From Fulvivirga imtechensis AK7 (lineage in GTDB: Bacteria; Bacteroidota; Bacteroidia; Cytophagales; Cyclobacteriaceae): DNA of 64,000 bases. Below the pieces are notes generated by a model that did no database searches, was not told where the DNA came from, and was given only the letters and a program-made list of their open reading frames with translations. Below, in pieces: positions 56,759-64,000 of this stretch. Numbering within the stretch: position 1 is the first letter of the stretch; the number at the start of each line of letters is the position of its first letter. The position numbers and the translations under genes were made by a program. The stretch is from contig NZ_AMZN01000006.1 in the NCBI RefSeq assembly GCF_000331535.1, positions 225,803 to 289,802 on the forward strand. Reading direction: 5' to 3'.

Positions 56759-59065
56759 ATGAAACACTTACAACTCATGCGCCTCTTTTTTATGGGGGCA
56801 TTTTTTGCACTTAGCCAAGTTGGCTACGCACAGGAAGAACAAACGGAAGACGAGAACTTCATGTTTGAGATGACCCTCGAAGAACTTCTGCAAGTGGAAG
56901 TTACCACGGCCTCTAACCGGGCGGAAAAGCTCAACAAAGCACCGGCAACCATCATTGTGATCACCGAACAGGAGATCAACGAAAGGGGGTACCTTGAGCT
57001 ATATGATGTGCTTCATGACCTGCCCGGCTTTGATCTGTCGCGTGCATTTGGTGATGACAATTACTACGCCTACGTGAGAGGCTACCGAAAGACGACCAGC
57101 GACCAGATGCTGCTGATGATCGATGGTATTATTATGAACCATTTATATAATAACAATATGAATGGCTATGCCCAATACCCGCTTCAGAATGTCAAGCAGA
57201 TCGAGATCGTATACGGACCAGCTTCAGCTATTTACGGTCCGAATGCTTTCACCGGGGTAATCAACCTGATCACTAAGAAAGATGGCGGCAGTTCGGTACT
57301 TACCTCTGTTGGGCAGAACAACACCAATATAGTGGACCTGCATTTTTCTCAGAAAGTGGATGACCTGAGCATCAATATGTCAGGCAGGCTGTACCAGAGT
57401 GCCGGGCCTGACCTGGAGGGGCGTACCCCGATGCTCGAAGAGGAGCTGTTTACCAACCCATATTACTGGGGTGACTTTGCACAGACTGATTTTACCGGAT
57501 ACAACAGTCCGATGGAGAGCAATTTTCTGAACACCAGTGTAAGCTTTAAAGGACTTACAGTAGGGTGGATTAACTTTTTCTACGAATCAGGGCTGGGTTC
57601 CGAGTTTGCCGGAGGTACTTCTTTAAATGCCGGCACCTGGCAGTTTAAAGAAAATACCTTTTACGGCAAGTATGAGGTGAGCAACGATAAGCTTTCCAGC
57701 AAAACCTTGCTACGGTACAGAAGGAGTGATATCCCTGGTAGCGCTGCTTTCCTTTGGAGGTGGCTGGAGCAGGGTACAGACACTGTGGTGGTAGCTCCAG
57801 GAGGAGCCTTAACCGACTATGGGCTTAACATCCCCAACACGGGAGCTACTGACGAGACTTATGTGGTAGATCAGAACTACCAGTACGCGGAGTATTGGCA
57901 GGCAAACAATGCCGGATACTCTCTGTTCCAGGATTTTGCATACAATGCCGTCTCTAACCTGGTGGTAAACTTCGGCTTCAAGTATGACAGGAGAATTCTT
58001 AACAGGGACTACGTGATCAACACCTCTGAAGTAATGCGGGAGTATATCCACCGGCGGGATGATCCGAACCGGACACCACTTAATGAAGCGGTGGAATCTA
58101 CCTTTCCATTCCCGGCACGGCCGGATGATGCTACGCTGGACCAGGAGAACCACAATACACTGGATGACAGAGGGGTCTATGCCCAGGCACAGTATTCTCC
58201 TTCCGAAGTGATCACACTTGTAGGTGGCTTGAGATATGATTATAACTCCGTTTGGAAGGAAGTATGGAGCCCGCGGATAGGGGTGGTGGCACAGCCTGCT
58301 CCGGGCTTTGTGGCGAAGGCATTCTTCGGTACCGCCTTCCTCGAGCCCTCTGCACGTATCCTGTATGGTGGCTGGCAGGGCAGCTTGTCTAACGATGATC
58401 TGGTGCCTGAGAAAATGCGCACGTTCGAAGTTTCTGCTGCATATACCAAAAGTATCTGGTCTGCCGGTATAAATATGTTCTACAACACTGCTCCGGATGC
58501 TATCGGACAGGTGCGCGTGCCGGGAGTAGGCCGTGTACCTGTGAATCTAGGCTCGAGACGAATGATTGGCGTGGAAGCCAACGGTAAAGTATTGCTAACA
58601 AATCAGGGCTCCTTCCTGTCAAAGTTCAGAGGCGATCTGTATGTGTCGTATATCAAGTCTGAAGAAGACCTGGGCGACACCGGTGACTTTGAAGAAACAG
58701 GAAACATGGCGCCTGTAAAAGTGAAGGCTATCCTTACCGGGTTTATCAAAGATCGGCTAAGCATCAGCTTGCAAAACAGGTACATCAGCGAGATCAATAC
58801 GGTAAAAACCAATCCGCTGGGTAAAATAGACCCTTATTTTGTCAATGACCTGTATGTGCAGTACAACGATGTGCTGGTAGAAGGTATTTCGCTGGGAGTG
58901 AAAGTGTACAACCTGTTGGATGTTGACTATTTCCACCCCGGCTACAGAGATGCTGATGCCGGAGAAAGCGGAGTGGACAATGCCCTGCTTAACACCAGTT
59001 GGTACAACTCGCGCTTACCACAACCGGAAAGAACATTCATGTTTACATTCAAATACAGTTTTTAG
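56759..59065 (+). CDS. TonB-dependent outer-membrane receptor
   Basis: 768-residue receptor. The signal peptide ends VGYAQ and a Ton-box-like region follows. The plug domain (about 55-175) includes PATIIVITEQEINERGYLELYDVLHDLPGFD, VRGYRKTTSDQMLLMIDG and IEIVYGPASAIYGPNAFTGVINLITK; then comes a 22-strand barrel ending in MFTFKYSF with the C-terminal aromatic. There is no N-terminal carboxypeptidase-like domain and no SusD partner, so it resembles CirA/FepA/BtuB-type receptors for iron chelates or cobalamin more than SusC. The ligand is unknown. Confidence 0.92.
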   Translation: MKHLQLMRLFFMGAFFALSQVGYAQEEQTEDENFMFEMTLEELLQVEVTTASNRAEKLNKAPATIIVITEQEINERGYLELYDVLHDLPGFDLSRAFGDDNYYAYVRGYRKTTSDQMLLMIDGIIMNHLYNNNMNGYAQYPLQNVKQIEIVYGPASAIYGPNAFTGVINLITKKDGGSSVLTSVGQNNTNIVDLHFSQKVDDLSINMSGRLYQSAGPDLEGRTPMLEEELFTNPYYWGDFAQTDFTGYNSPMESNFLNTSVSFKGLTVGWINFFYESGLGSEFAGGTSLNAGTWQFKENTFYGKYEVSNDKLSSKTLLRYRRSDIPGSAAFLWRWLEQGTDTVVVAPGGALTDYGLNIPNTGATDETYVVDQNYQYAEYWQANNAGYSLFQDFAYNAVSNLVVNFGFKYDRRILNRDYVINTSEVMREYIHRRDDPNRTPLNEAVESTFPFPARPDDATLDQENHNTLDDRGVYAQAQYSPSEVITLVGGLRYDYNSVWKEVWSPRIGVVAQPAPGFVAKAFFGTAFLEPSARILYGGWQGSLSNDDLVPEKMRTFEVSAAYTKSIWSAGINMFYNTAPDAIGQVRVPGVGRVPVNLGSRRMIGVEANGKVLLTNQGSFLSKFRGDLYVSYIKSEEDLGDTGDFEETGNMAPVKVKAILTGFIKDRLSISLQNRYISEINTVKTNPLGKIDPYFVNDLYVQYNDVLVEGISLGVKVYNLLDVDYFHPGYRDADAGESGVDNALLNTSWYNSRLPQPERTFMFTFKYSF

Positions 59066-59082
59066 TTTTGGTTATTAGCTGT

Positions 59083-59120
59083 AAAAAGCTGCCCTCGGAT
59101 CCGTCCGGGGCAGCTTTTTT
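59083..59120 (+). terminator. Terminator of the TonB-dependent receptor
   Basis: AAAAAGCTGCCC pairs with GGGGCAGCTTTTTT, 18 nt after the stop codon. Confidence 0.9.
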
Positions 59121-59222
59121 TATTGATAGCAGTTTCGGGAATAAGAAAACAGGAGTTATTAGACCTGCCAGTGCCCGGATATATTCCGGGCTCCCGTGGA
59201 AAAGGCGAAAACTGAAGTATAA

Positions 59223-59320
59223 TTAACGTGAGTTCGATACAAAACGCTAAAAAAAATAGACGGTCATCCTGCAAGAGGAAGGATCTTCCTATCGGTTCTA
59301 CTATATCGAACTCATGTTAA
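59223..59320. mobile_element. MITE-like element, family with ends TTAACGTGAGTTCGA, copy 3
   Basis: TTAACGTGAGTTCGATAC and TATCGAACTCATGTTAA bound a 98-bp copy that is an internally deleted version of copies 1 and 2 (keeps ATAGACGGTCATCCTGC, GGATCTTCCTATC). It marks the left edge of an AT-rich accessory patch. The following 230 nt up to the HNH gene contain nothing recognisable. Confidence 0.75.
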
Positions 59321-59556
59321 TTAATGAAAAAGCTATAGGATGCTACAGTTACCCCACCTTAGATTAGTTGAAGTTATAATTTATAATATTTTTAATAAAT
59401 TATTTGATGGAGATTTGTATTTTGAGGCTTGGAAATGTTGTTGGCCAGTTGCGGTGAAGTGTTTTATAAGTGCTTATAAACATTTGTAAATGCGAGCCAG
59501 AACTGAAAGAAGTACTAGATTACTATCTAAAAAATGTGGCTAACAAAATGAATTAG

Positions 59557-60594
59557 ATGGCCAAAAAAGATACAAGGGAGAAATTATTTAAGCTTTTTTC
59601 AGCTAACTTAAATGAAGTAAAGCGACACGCTTCAATATCATTAGAACCGGATTTTGAAGATGGTTACATCTGCCCACTATGTTTTGATGTTTTCTTTTGT
59701 AAAGACCTATCAAATGCTTCTAAAAATCCGTTAACACTTGAAGACGTTCCTCCTAAATCATTAGGAGGCAACCCAAAAACATTAACCTGCAGAGAATGTA
59801 ATTCTAAAAGTGGTCATGAGTTAGACACTCACTTACTCATTAGATTGAACGAAATTGATGCTAGGAATTTTGCGCCAAACTCAAAATACAGAACTACATT
59901 TTCAAAAGATGGAAATAAGATTAATGGACTTATTGAGGTTGATAATAATGGAGAATTGAGTCTGTACTTGGAACCGAAAATTTCAAATCCAGATGAAGTT
60001 AAAAAATTTATGAATGAAGTCTTCCCCACAAGAACCATATACAATCCGCTATTAAATCCTGACAAAATGTTTGATCGGTACAATTCAGAAACCTTTAACA
60101 TTAAACTTCCAGATCAATCTAATGAACGCAGAGCTGAGATTGCAATTCTTAGAGCTGGGTATCTACTTGCCTTCAGTATATTGGGTAACGCATTTTTGAT
60201 TAACAGTGGGCTTTATAAAGTTCGAGAGCAAATATTAAATCCTGATCAAATAATTCTCCAATATCCATTTTGGATAAAATATGAATTTCCTGAAGAAATG
60301 CTTGGACTTAATATTATCAGTTCACCCAAAGAACTTGGATGTTATCTTATGATTTTCAATCTGAAAACTAAAAGTTCAAAAAAACAGTTTGCCATTGCTC
60401 TGCCGGGTCCTTCTTCACCTGGAATAGGGGTTTATAAAAATATAGACTCCTTTCTATATCAAGACGGAGATGGGTTTCAAAACTTACAGTTAGTACATAT
60501 TCCTGATTTTGCTTTTGTCAGAAATACACAAAATGCTTGGGGAGCACATTTAATTTGGCAGAAGTATTTCGAAAACGGTAATAAAAGTGGCTAA
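59557..60594 (+). CDS. HNH-endonuclease-like zinc-ribbon protein
   Basis: 345 residues. Near the N-terminus two zinc-knuckle pairs, CPLC (39-42) and CREC (78-81), surround TLEDVPPKSLGG, followed by N82 and H87 (CNSKSGHELD). This is the HNH-like layout of small nuclease domains, but the first histidine of the usual EHVPP is an aspartate (D63), so activity is uncertain. The remaining 250 residues are not recognised. The codons are AT-rich compared with the genes to the left, suggesting transfer. Alone or with the next gene it could be a defence or mobile-element factor; this is not shown. Confidence 0.7.
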   Translation: MAKKDTREKLFKLFSANLNEVKRHASISLEPDFEDGYICPLCFDVFFCKDLSNASKNPLTLEDVPPKSLGGNPKTLTCRECNSKSGHELDTHLLIRLNEIDARNFAPNSKYRTTFSKDGNKINGLIEVDNNGELSLYLEPKISNPDEVKKFMNEVFPTRTIYNPLLNPDKMFDRYNSETFNIKLPDQSNERRAEIAILRAGYLLAFSILGNAFLINSGLYKVREQILNPDQIILQYPFWIKYEFPEEMLGLNIISSPKELGCYLMIFNLKTKSSKKQFAIALPGPSSPGIGVYKNIDSFLYQDGDGFQNLQLVHIPDFAFVRNTQNAWGAHLIWQKYFENGNKSG

Positions 60595-60762
60595 TAAATG
60601 CTATTGAATGAATGGGGTTTTATCGATCACGATATTTTAGTAGGAATTAAAAAGTTCGCCACAAGTTTTAAATTTAAACCATGGCGTGGCTATGTGCGAG
60701 AGGAAAGGTTGGAGCTTTCTAATCCCCACGCATCATAGCTTGGCGCTATATAAGAAAATTTT

Positions 60763-61404
60763 ATGGACATCACGTTATCTTCAATAGTTGGATTTTTGGG
60801 TGGGTCTCTTTTGACATTGATCGTCAAAGAGGTGCTTAACCAAATAAATAAAAAAATTGATTACAATCGTGATCTCAACAAAATCACATACCAACGAAAA
60901 CTTCAAATAGCAGAGAATGCCATAGCATATTATTGGACCTATTTAAACAAGGCTATCGAAATTCAAAAATCTGTTGAAACTCTTGTAAAAGCGGCTGAAA
61001 ATGAAGAGTCCGAACAGGACATAGATTTTATTGAGCAAATGCTAGTTAAAAATTCTCAGTTAATGGAAGAATTGGGAAGTCACAAATACTATGATATTAA
61101 TTCAATTCACCTCTATTTTGATTTGGACGATTCAGATAAATGGAATGAAGAAGATTTAACAAACCTTTATGAGTGCTTAGCGGAAGCTCGATTCCATAAT
61201 ATTAATCTACAGGAATGGTTAAAAATTCATAATCACTCAAACGAAAATCATAATGATCAAGGGGCTGAGCATGCTTGGAGTCAAATTGAACTTATACTAC
61301 CAAAGTATACGAACTCACTCAAATCTTTTGCCGATATTCTTAAGAGGAATCGCGTGGCGATGTTAGCGTCAATCAATAAAATAAAAGAGGATATTGGTAA
61401 ATAA
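60763..61404 (+). CDS. Hypothetical membrane-anchored helical protein
   Basis: 213 residues with one N-terminal membrane segment (SSIVGFLGGSLLTLIVKEVL, about 5-25) followed by a long, charged, helical cytoplasmic part (NRDLNKITYQRKLQIAENAIAYYW onward) with acidic stretches. No family recognised. It is AT-rich like the HNH gene 168 nt upstream on the same strand; together they form a small accessory pair. The gap holds the imperfect inverted repeat GCGTGG (60684-60689) and CCACGC (60726-60731). Confidence 0.65.
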   Translation: MDITLSSIVGFLGGSLLTLIVKEVLNQINKKIDYNRDLNKITYQRKLQIAENAIAYYWTYLNKAIEIQKSVETLVKAAENEESEQDIDFIEQMLVKNSQLMEELGSHKYYDINSIHLYFDLDDSDKWNEEDLTNLYECLAEARFHNINLQEWLKIHNHSNENHNDQGAEHAWSQIELILPKYTNSLKSFADILKRNRVAMLASINKIKEDIGK

Positions 61405-61454
61405 ACTGAAGCCGTACTAGAAAAAAGACTCGCTTCACGACCCTATTCTGCCTC

Positions 61455-61478
61455 TTTGTTGGTGTTTTCACCAACAAA
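61455..61478. repeat. 24-nt palindromic repeat, copy 1
   Basis: TTTGTTGGTG-TTTT-CACCAACAAA, followed by AATGCAG as in copy 3. It is within 51 nt of the stop of the upstream gene but has no T run. Confidence 0.75.
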
Positions 61479-61641
61479 CAATAGAATGCAGTATATTATT
61501 TTTCCTGCAGAGGAGCTTCAATTGGTGAGTTAGGGTTTCTAGTAATTAAGTACTCTTCTTTAACTTTTTATCAAAATATTTTTATTTTAACGATCAATAT
61601 TTTTGCTTAGGGATTTAAGAATTAGTTTGCTTTGATTTATA

Positions 61642-61660
61642 GGTGAGAACACCAACAAAC
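61642..61660. repeat. Palindromic repeat, copy 2 (half)
   Basis: GGTGAGAACACCAACAAAC keeps the right arm and loop of copy 3 but lacks the outer left arm. It ends 21 nt before the amidohydrolase ATG. Confidence 0.65.
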
Positions 61661-61681
61661 CCTTCTCAGACAAAAGGTAAT

Positions 61682-63397
61682 ATGAAAAAACTTGTAATAA
61701 TAACGGCTCTTCTGTTTACCTGCCTACATCTTTTTGGGCAGGAAATAGCCATACGAAATGTAAATGTGATCGATGTTGAGAGCGGTAAGGTATCCAAAAA
61801 TTACGGGGTGTTGATTGCGAATGGTAAGATCTCATGGATTGGGCCGGACAAGAAGATGAAGTTTAGAGAAGGCACCCAAGTAGTAGATGCAACTGGTAAA
61901 TATCTCATGCCGGGATTGATTGATGGTCACATTCATTTTTTCCAGTCCGGGAGCCTTTATACTCGTCCTGACGTGGTGGATTTAACGGCACAGATGTCTT
62001 ACCAGGAAGAGCGGGAGAATGGCTTCAACAACAGTATTGATTACCTGAAACGATATTTACGCTTGGGCATCACCACGGTAGTGGATGTTGGAGGACCATT
62101 CAACAATTTTGTAATTCGTGACAGTATTTCGAAAACAATTGCCTCTCCCAACGTTCTTGTCACAGGTCCTCTTTTTTCCATTGTTGAAAGAAAGCAGCTC
62201 GAGCTGAATGATCCGCCAATTGTAAAAGTTGCTTCAAAAGCCGGAATAGATAGTCTTTTTAACAAAATGCTGCCATACAAGCCAGATTTTGTCAAAATAT
62301 GGTATATATCAGGGAAGAATTATCCTGCGGAGGAATCTTTTCCACTAGTGAAATATATCGCTGAATTATGTGCAAAAAACGATCTGAAACTGGCGGTGCA
62401 TGCCACTCAATTGAAAACTGCACAATTGGCAGTAGAGGCTGGAGCCAATATCCTTGTACATAGTGTTGAAGATGAGGTTATTCCGGATGACTTTATCAAA
62501 GTATTAAAGAGTAAGGATGTCACCTATGTCCCCACATTGATAGTAAGGAGCAACTATCAGAGAACGTTCGCGGGACGTTTGACTCATCATCCTCAAGACC
62601 TGAAATGGGCTAATGCCTTTGCCTACGGTAGTCTAATGGACACTGAGGCTATGGATACTGCAAGCCTTCCTCGTGTTATCAAGTGGTACCGCAACAATGA
62701 ATTACAGGATTCTTACTTTGAGCCCGACTCTGTGATGCAGGTAAACCTGAGAAAGTTGTTCAGTACAGGAGTAAATGTAGTCACAGGCACCGATGCAGGC
62801 AACATTGGCACATTGCATGCGTCATCGTACATCCGGGAGCTTGAGGCCATGCAGGATGCAGGTTTGACCAATGCGGGGATCTTAAAGGCTTCAACTATTA
62901 ATGCAGCGTCTGGCTATGGTTTGGGTGACAGACTGGGCACTGTTGAGACAGGGAAACGAGCCGATCTGCTTTTATTGAAGAGTAATCCACTTGACTCTCT
63001 GCATCATCTGAATTCGCTTCAAGCTGTTATTAAAGATGGCAAGCTTATAGATGTGGATACCATTCTATCAGAATCACCGGAAGCCATAGTACAACGTCAG
63101 ATCAACGCATACAATGCCCGGAACGTAGACGCTTTTGCAGAAACGTTTTCCGAAGACGTAGAGATATACAACTCCGAAGGTAACCTGAAAACCAAAGGAC
63201 GTGAACGACTTCGCAAAGGCTATGCAAAAATGTTTGAGAAGGTGCCCGACCTGCATTGCGAAATTGAGAACAGGATAGTGATCAACAACAAAGTCATTGA
63301 CAAGGAAAAAGTAAGAGTGAATGGAAAGTATTTTCATACTGTGGCCATCTATGAAGTAGTGGACGGTAAAATTGCGAAGGTGCGGTTCCTGGAGTGA
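61682..63397 (+). CDS. Secreted amidohydrolase with a C-terminal NTF2-like (SnoaL-type) domain
   Basis: 571 residues with a signal peptide (MKKLVIITALLFTCLHLFGQ). The amidohydrolase domain has the metal-binding HIHFFQSG in YLMPGLIDGHIHF, further histidines in LKLAVHATQ and ILVHSVEDE, and the catalytic aspartate in VTGTDAGNIGTLH. After VIKDGKLIDVDT a separate NTF2-like domain of about 105 residues begins (EAIVQRQINAYNARNVDAFAETFSEDVEIY). Imidazolone-propionase-like and prolidase-like enzymes are the nearest classes. The frame runs to a GTG at 61643, but the ATG at 61682 starts the signal peptide. Confidence 0.88.
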   Translation: MKKLVIITALLFTCLHLFGQEIAIRNVNVIDVESGKVSKNYGVLIANGKISWIGPDKKMKFREGTQVVDATGKYLMPGLIDGHIHFFQSGSLYTRPDVVDLTAQMSYQEERENGFNNSIDYLKRYLRLGITTVVDVGGPFNNFVIRDSISKTIASPNVLVTGPLFSIVERKQLELNDPPIVKVASKAGIDSLFNKMLPYKPDFVKIWYISGKNYPAEESFPLVKYIAELCAKNDLKLAVHATQLKTAQLAVEAGANILVHSVEDEVIPDDFIKVLKSKDVTYVPTLIVRSNYQRTFAGRLTHHPQDLKWANAFAYGSLMDTEAMDTASLPRVIKWYRNNELQDSYFEPDSVMQVNLRKLFSTGVNVVTGTDAGNIGTLHASSYIRELEAMQDAGLTNAGILKASTINAASGYGLGDRLGTVETGKRADLLLLKSNPLDSLHHLNSLQAVIKDGKLIDVDTILSESPEAIVQRQINAYNARNVDAFAETFSEDVEIYNSEGNLKTKGRERLRKGYAKMFEKVPDLHCEIENRIVINNKVIDKEKVRVNGKYFHTVAIYEVVDGKIAKVRFLE

Positions 63398-63466
63398 TTC
63401 TAACTTTGATCAGTTTTCATTGCGTTTAAGGGGATTGCTTATAAGTTTAAGAATTGTACACTGTGA

Positions 63467-63490
63467 TTTGTTGGTGAGAACACCAACAAA
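63467..63490. repeat. 24-nt palindromic repeat, copy 3
   Basis: TTTGTTGGTG-AGAA-CACCAACAAA, 69 nt after the amidohydrolase stop codon. With copies 1 and 2 it brackets that gene. Confidence 0.75.
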
Positions 63491-63564
63491 GGGAAATGCA
63501 GCTTTTCAGGGTTAACGTGTGTCTGTAGTGTAAGGCAGTTATTGTCACTAATCGAAAATGTCAA

Positions 63565-63958
63565 ATGAAGAATTACCTGATATTGATATGCTTACTGGCA
63601 TTACTTGCATGTGATGATAATTCGGATCCTATTGACGACCGTCAGGTAACCTCTGCCAGCATTAAGGGAAGTTGGAATCTTGAGGAATACATAGATGTAG
63701 ATGGAGCCAAGCACCACACCACATACAGCATTTTTGTCTGGTACGAACAAGGCTTCGAATTTGACGGGAAAAACAGCTTCCATCCGAGGTACGATCCCGA
63801 ACAGAGATTTGGTGCTGATGAATGGGAAACAGATTATCTTGTCGGACCGGGAACCTACGTTGTCTCCGGTGGCGTCTTAACTCTTTCCTACAACGACCGG
63901 ATCTATGAAGGATGATAATACCATTATTCTCTCCAACGAATCTCCCGGACAAAACCCC
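63565..63958 (+). pseudogene. Lipocalin-like lipoprotein, frameshifted and cut by a repeat
   Basis: A lipoprotein signal ends LLALLACDDN, followed by a beta-rich domain (GSWNLEEYIDVDGAKHH ... YVVSGGVLTLSYNDRIYEG) resembling lipocalin-like proteins of Bacteroidota. The frame ends at 63915 inside a beta-strand. In the next frame the sequence continues in the same style (DDNTIILSNESPGQ), as if one extra base lies near 63908-63912. That frame then runs into the mobile element at 63959. The gene is probably broken, though a sequencing error could give the same picture. Confidence 0.6.
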
Positions 63959-64000
63959 CATAGCCGTTAACTTAAGAGAAAAACGAGCCCCCAGAGGCCC
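63959..64000. mobile_element. Left end of an ATAGCCGTTAACTTAAG-type element, cut by the window edge
   Basis: Begins CATAGCCGTTAACTTAAGAG and continues into GAGCCCCCAGAGGCCC, matching the first 40 bases of the element at 23780-24087. Confidence 0.75.

Noticed and set aside
61445..63490. Integron attC sites around the AT-rich genes and the amidohydrolase
   Set aside because: The palindromes lack the RYYYAAC and GTTRRRY core sites and no integrase is visible.

Overview
The window is about 64 kb of chromosome that looks like Bacteroidota, most likely the Cytophagia/Cytophagales. The evidence is the gene families (a 58-residue Hc1-like histone H1, an alpha-oxoamine synthase of the sphingolipid/sulfonolipid type, DUF1015, M56 peptidases carrying TonB_C, a TonB-dependent receptor, a SLC45-like sugar MFS next to GH31 and GH13), several promoters of the Bacteroidota form TTTG-N19-TAnnTTTG, scarce Shine-Dalgarno sequences and many short intergenic repeats. 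I see no rRNA, tRNA, CRISPR array or complete insertion sequence with a transposase.

Region 1 (0-17 kb) looks like a stress or redox block: a Crp/Fnr regulator with a Cys motif, a membrane acyltransferase homologue, a vanadium-haloperoxidase-type lipoprotein, an AraC regulator, a U32 protein overlapping a one-cluster ferredoxin, a P-type cation ATPase, a HlyD-FtsX-ATPase exporter, a class III cyclase fused to a YHS domain, an M23 peptidase and an RND/MMPL transporter. A palindrome of the form TATGAC-N4-GTCATA lies in the divergent U32/P-ATPase promoter, a near-copy precedes the exporter, and related half-sites precede the RND gene. This suggests one Crp/Fnr-type regulon.

Region 2 (17-36 kb) is mostly housekeeping: thyA, a beta-propeller, a class IV aminotransferase, the serine dehydratase beta subunit, a TolC-HlyD pair without its ABC partner, three glycosyltransferases, an overlapping accC-DUF1015-maf-CPBP operon, the alpha-oxoamine synthase, the histone H1-like gene, a HAD phosphatase and an RhlE-like helicase with a TTG start.

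Region 3 (36-48 kb) holds an alpha-glucan locus (MFS, GH13, GH31) with a LacI/PurR-type operator before GH31, then an M57 metalloprotease and a BlaI-BlaR1-like pair whose palindromic operator fills the spacer of its promoter. Region 4 (48-59 kb) has adenine deaminase, a VTT membrane protein, a thiolase, a MocR regulator divergent from a PLP decarboxylase across heptanucleotide tandem repeats, an ABM-domain protein and a TonB-dependent receptor. Region 5 (59-64 kb) is an AT-rich accessory patch (HNH-like protein and membrane-anchored coiled-coil protein), an amidohydrolase-NTF2 fusion bracketed by palindromes, and a frameshifted lipoprotein gene abutting a mobile repeat.

The most unusual material is the intergenic repeat content. 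There are three families of short elements with terminal inverted repeats: ends TTAACGTGAGTTCGA in three copies; ends ATAGCCGTTAACTTAAG, one of them nested in another repeat with an 11-bp target duplication; and ends GTGTCTCTAAGAAAA, with all three copies immediately downstream of stop codons.
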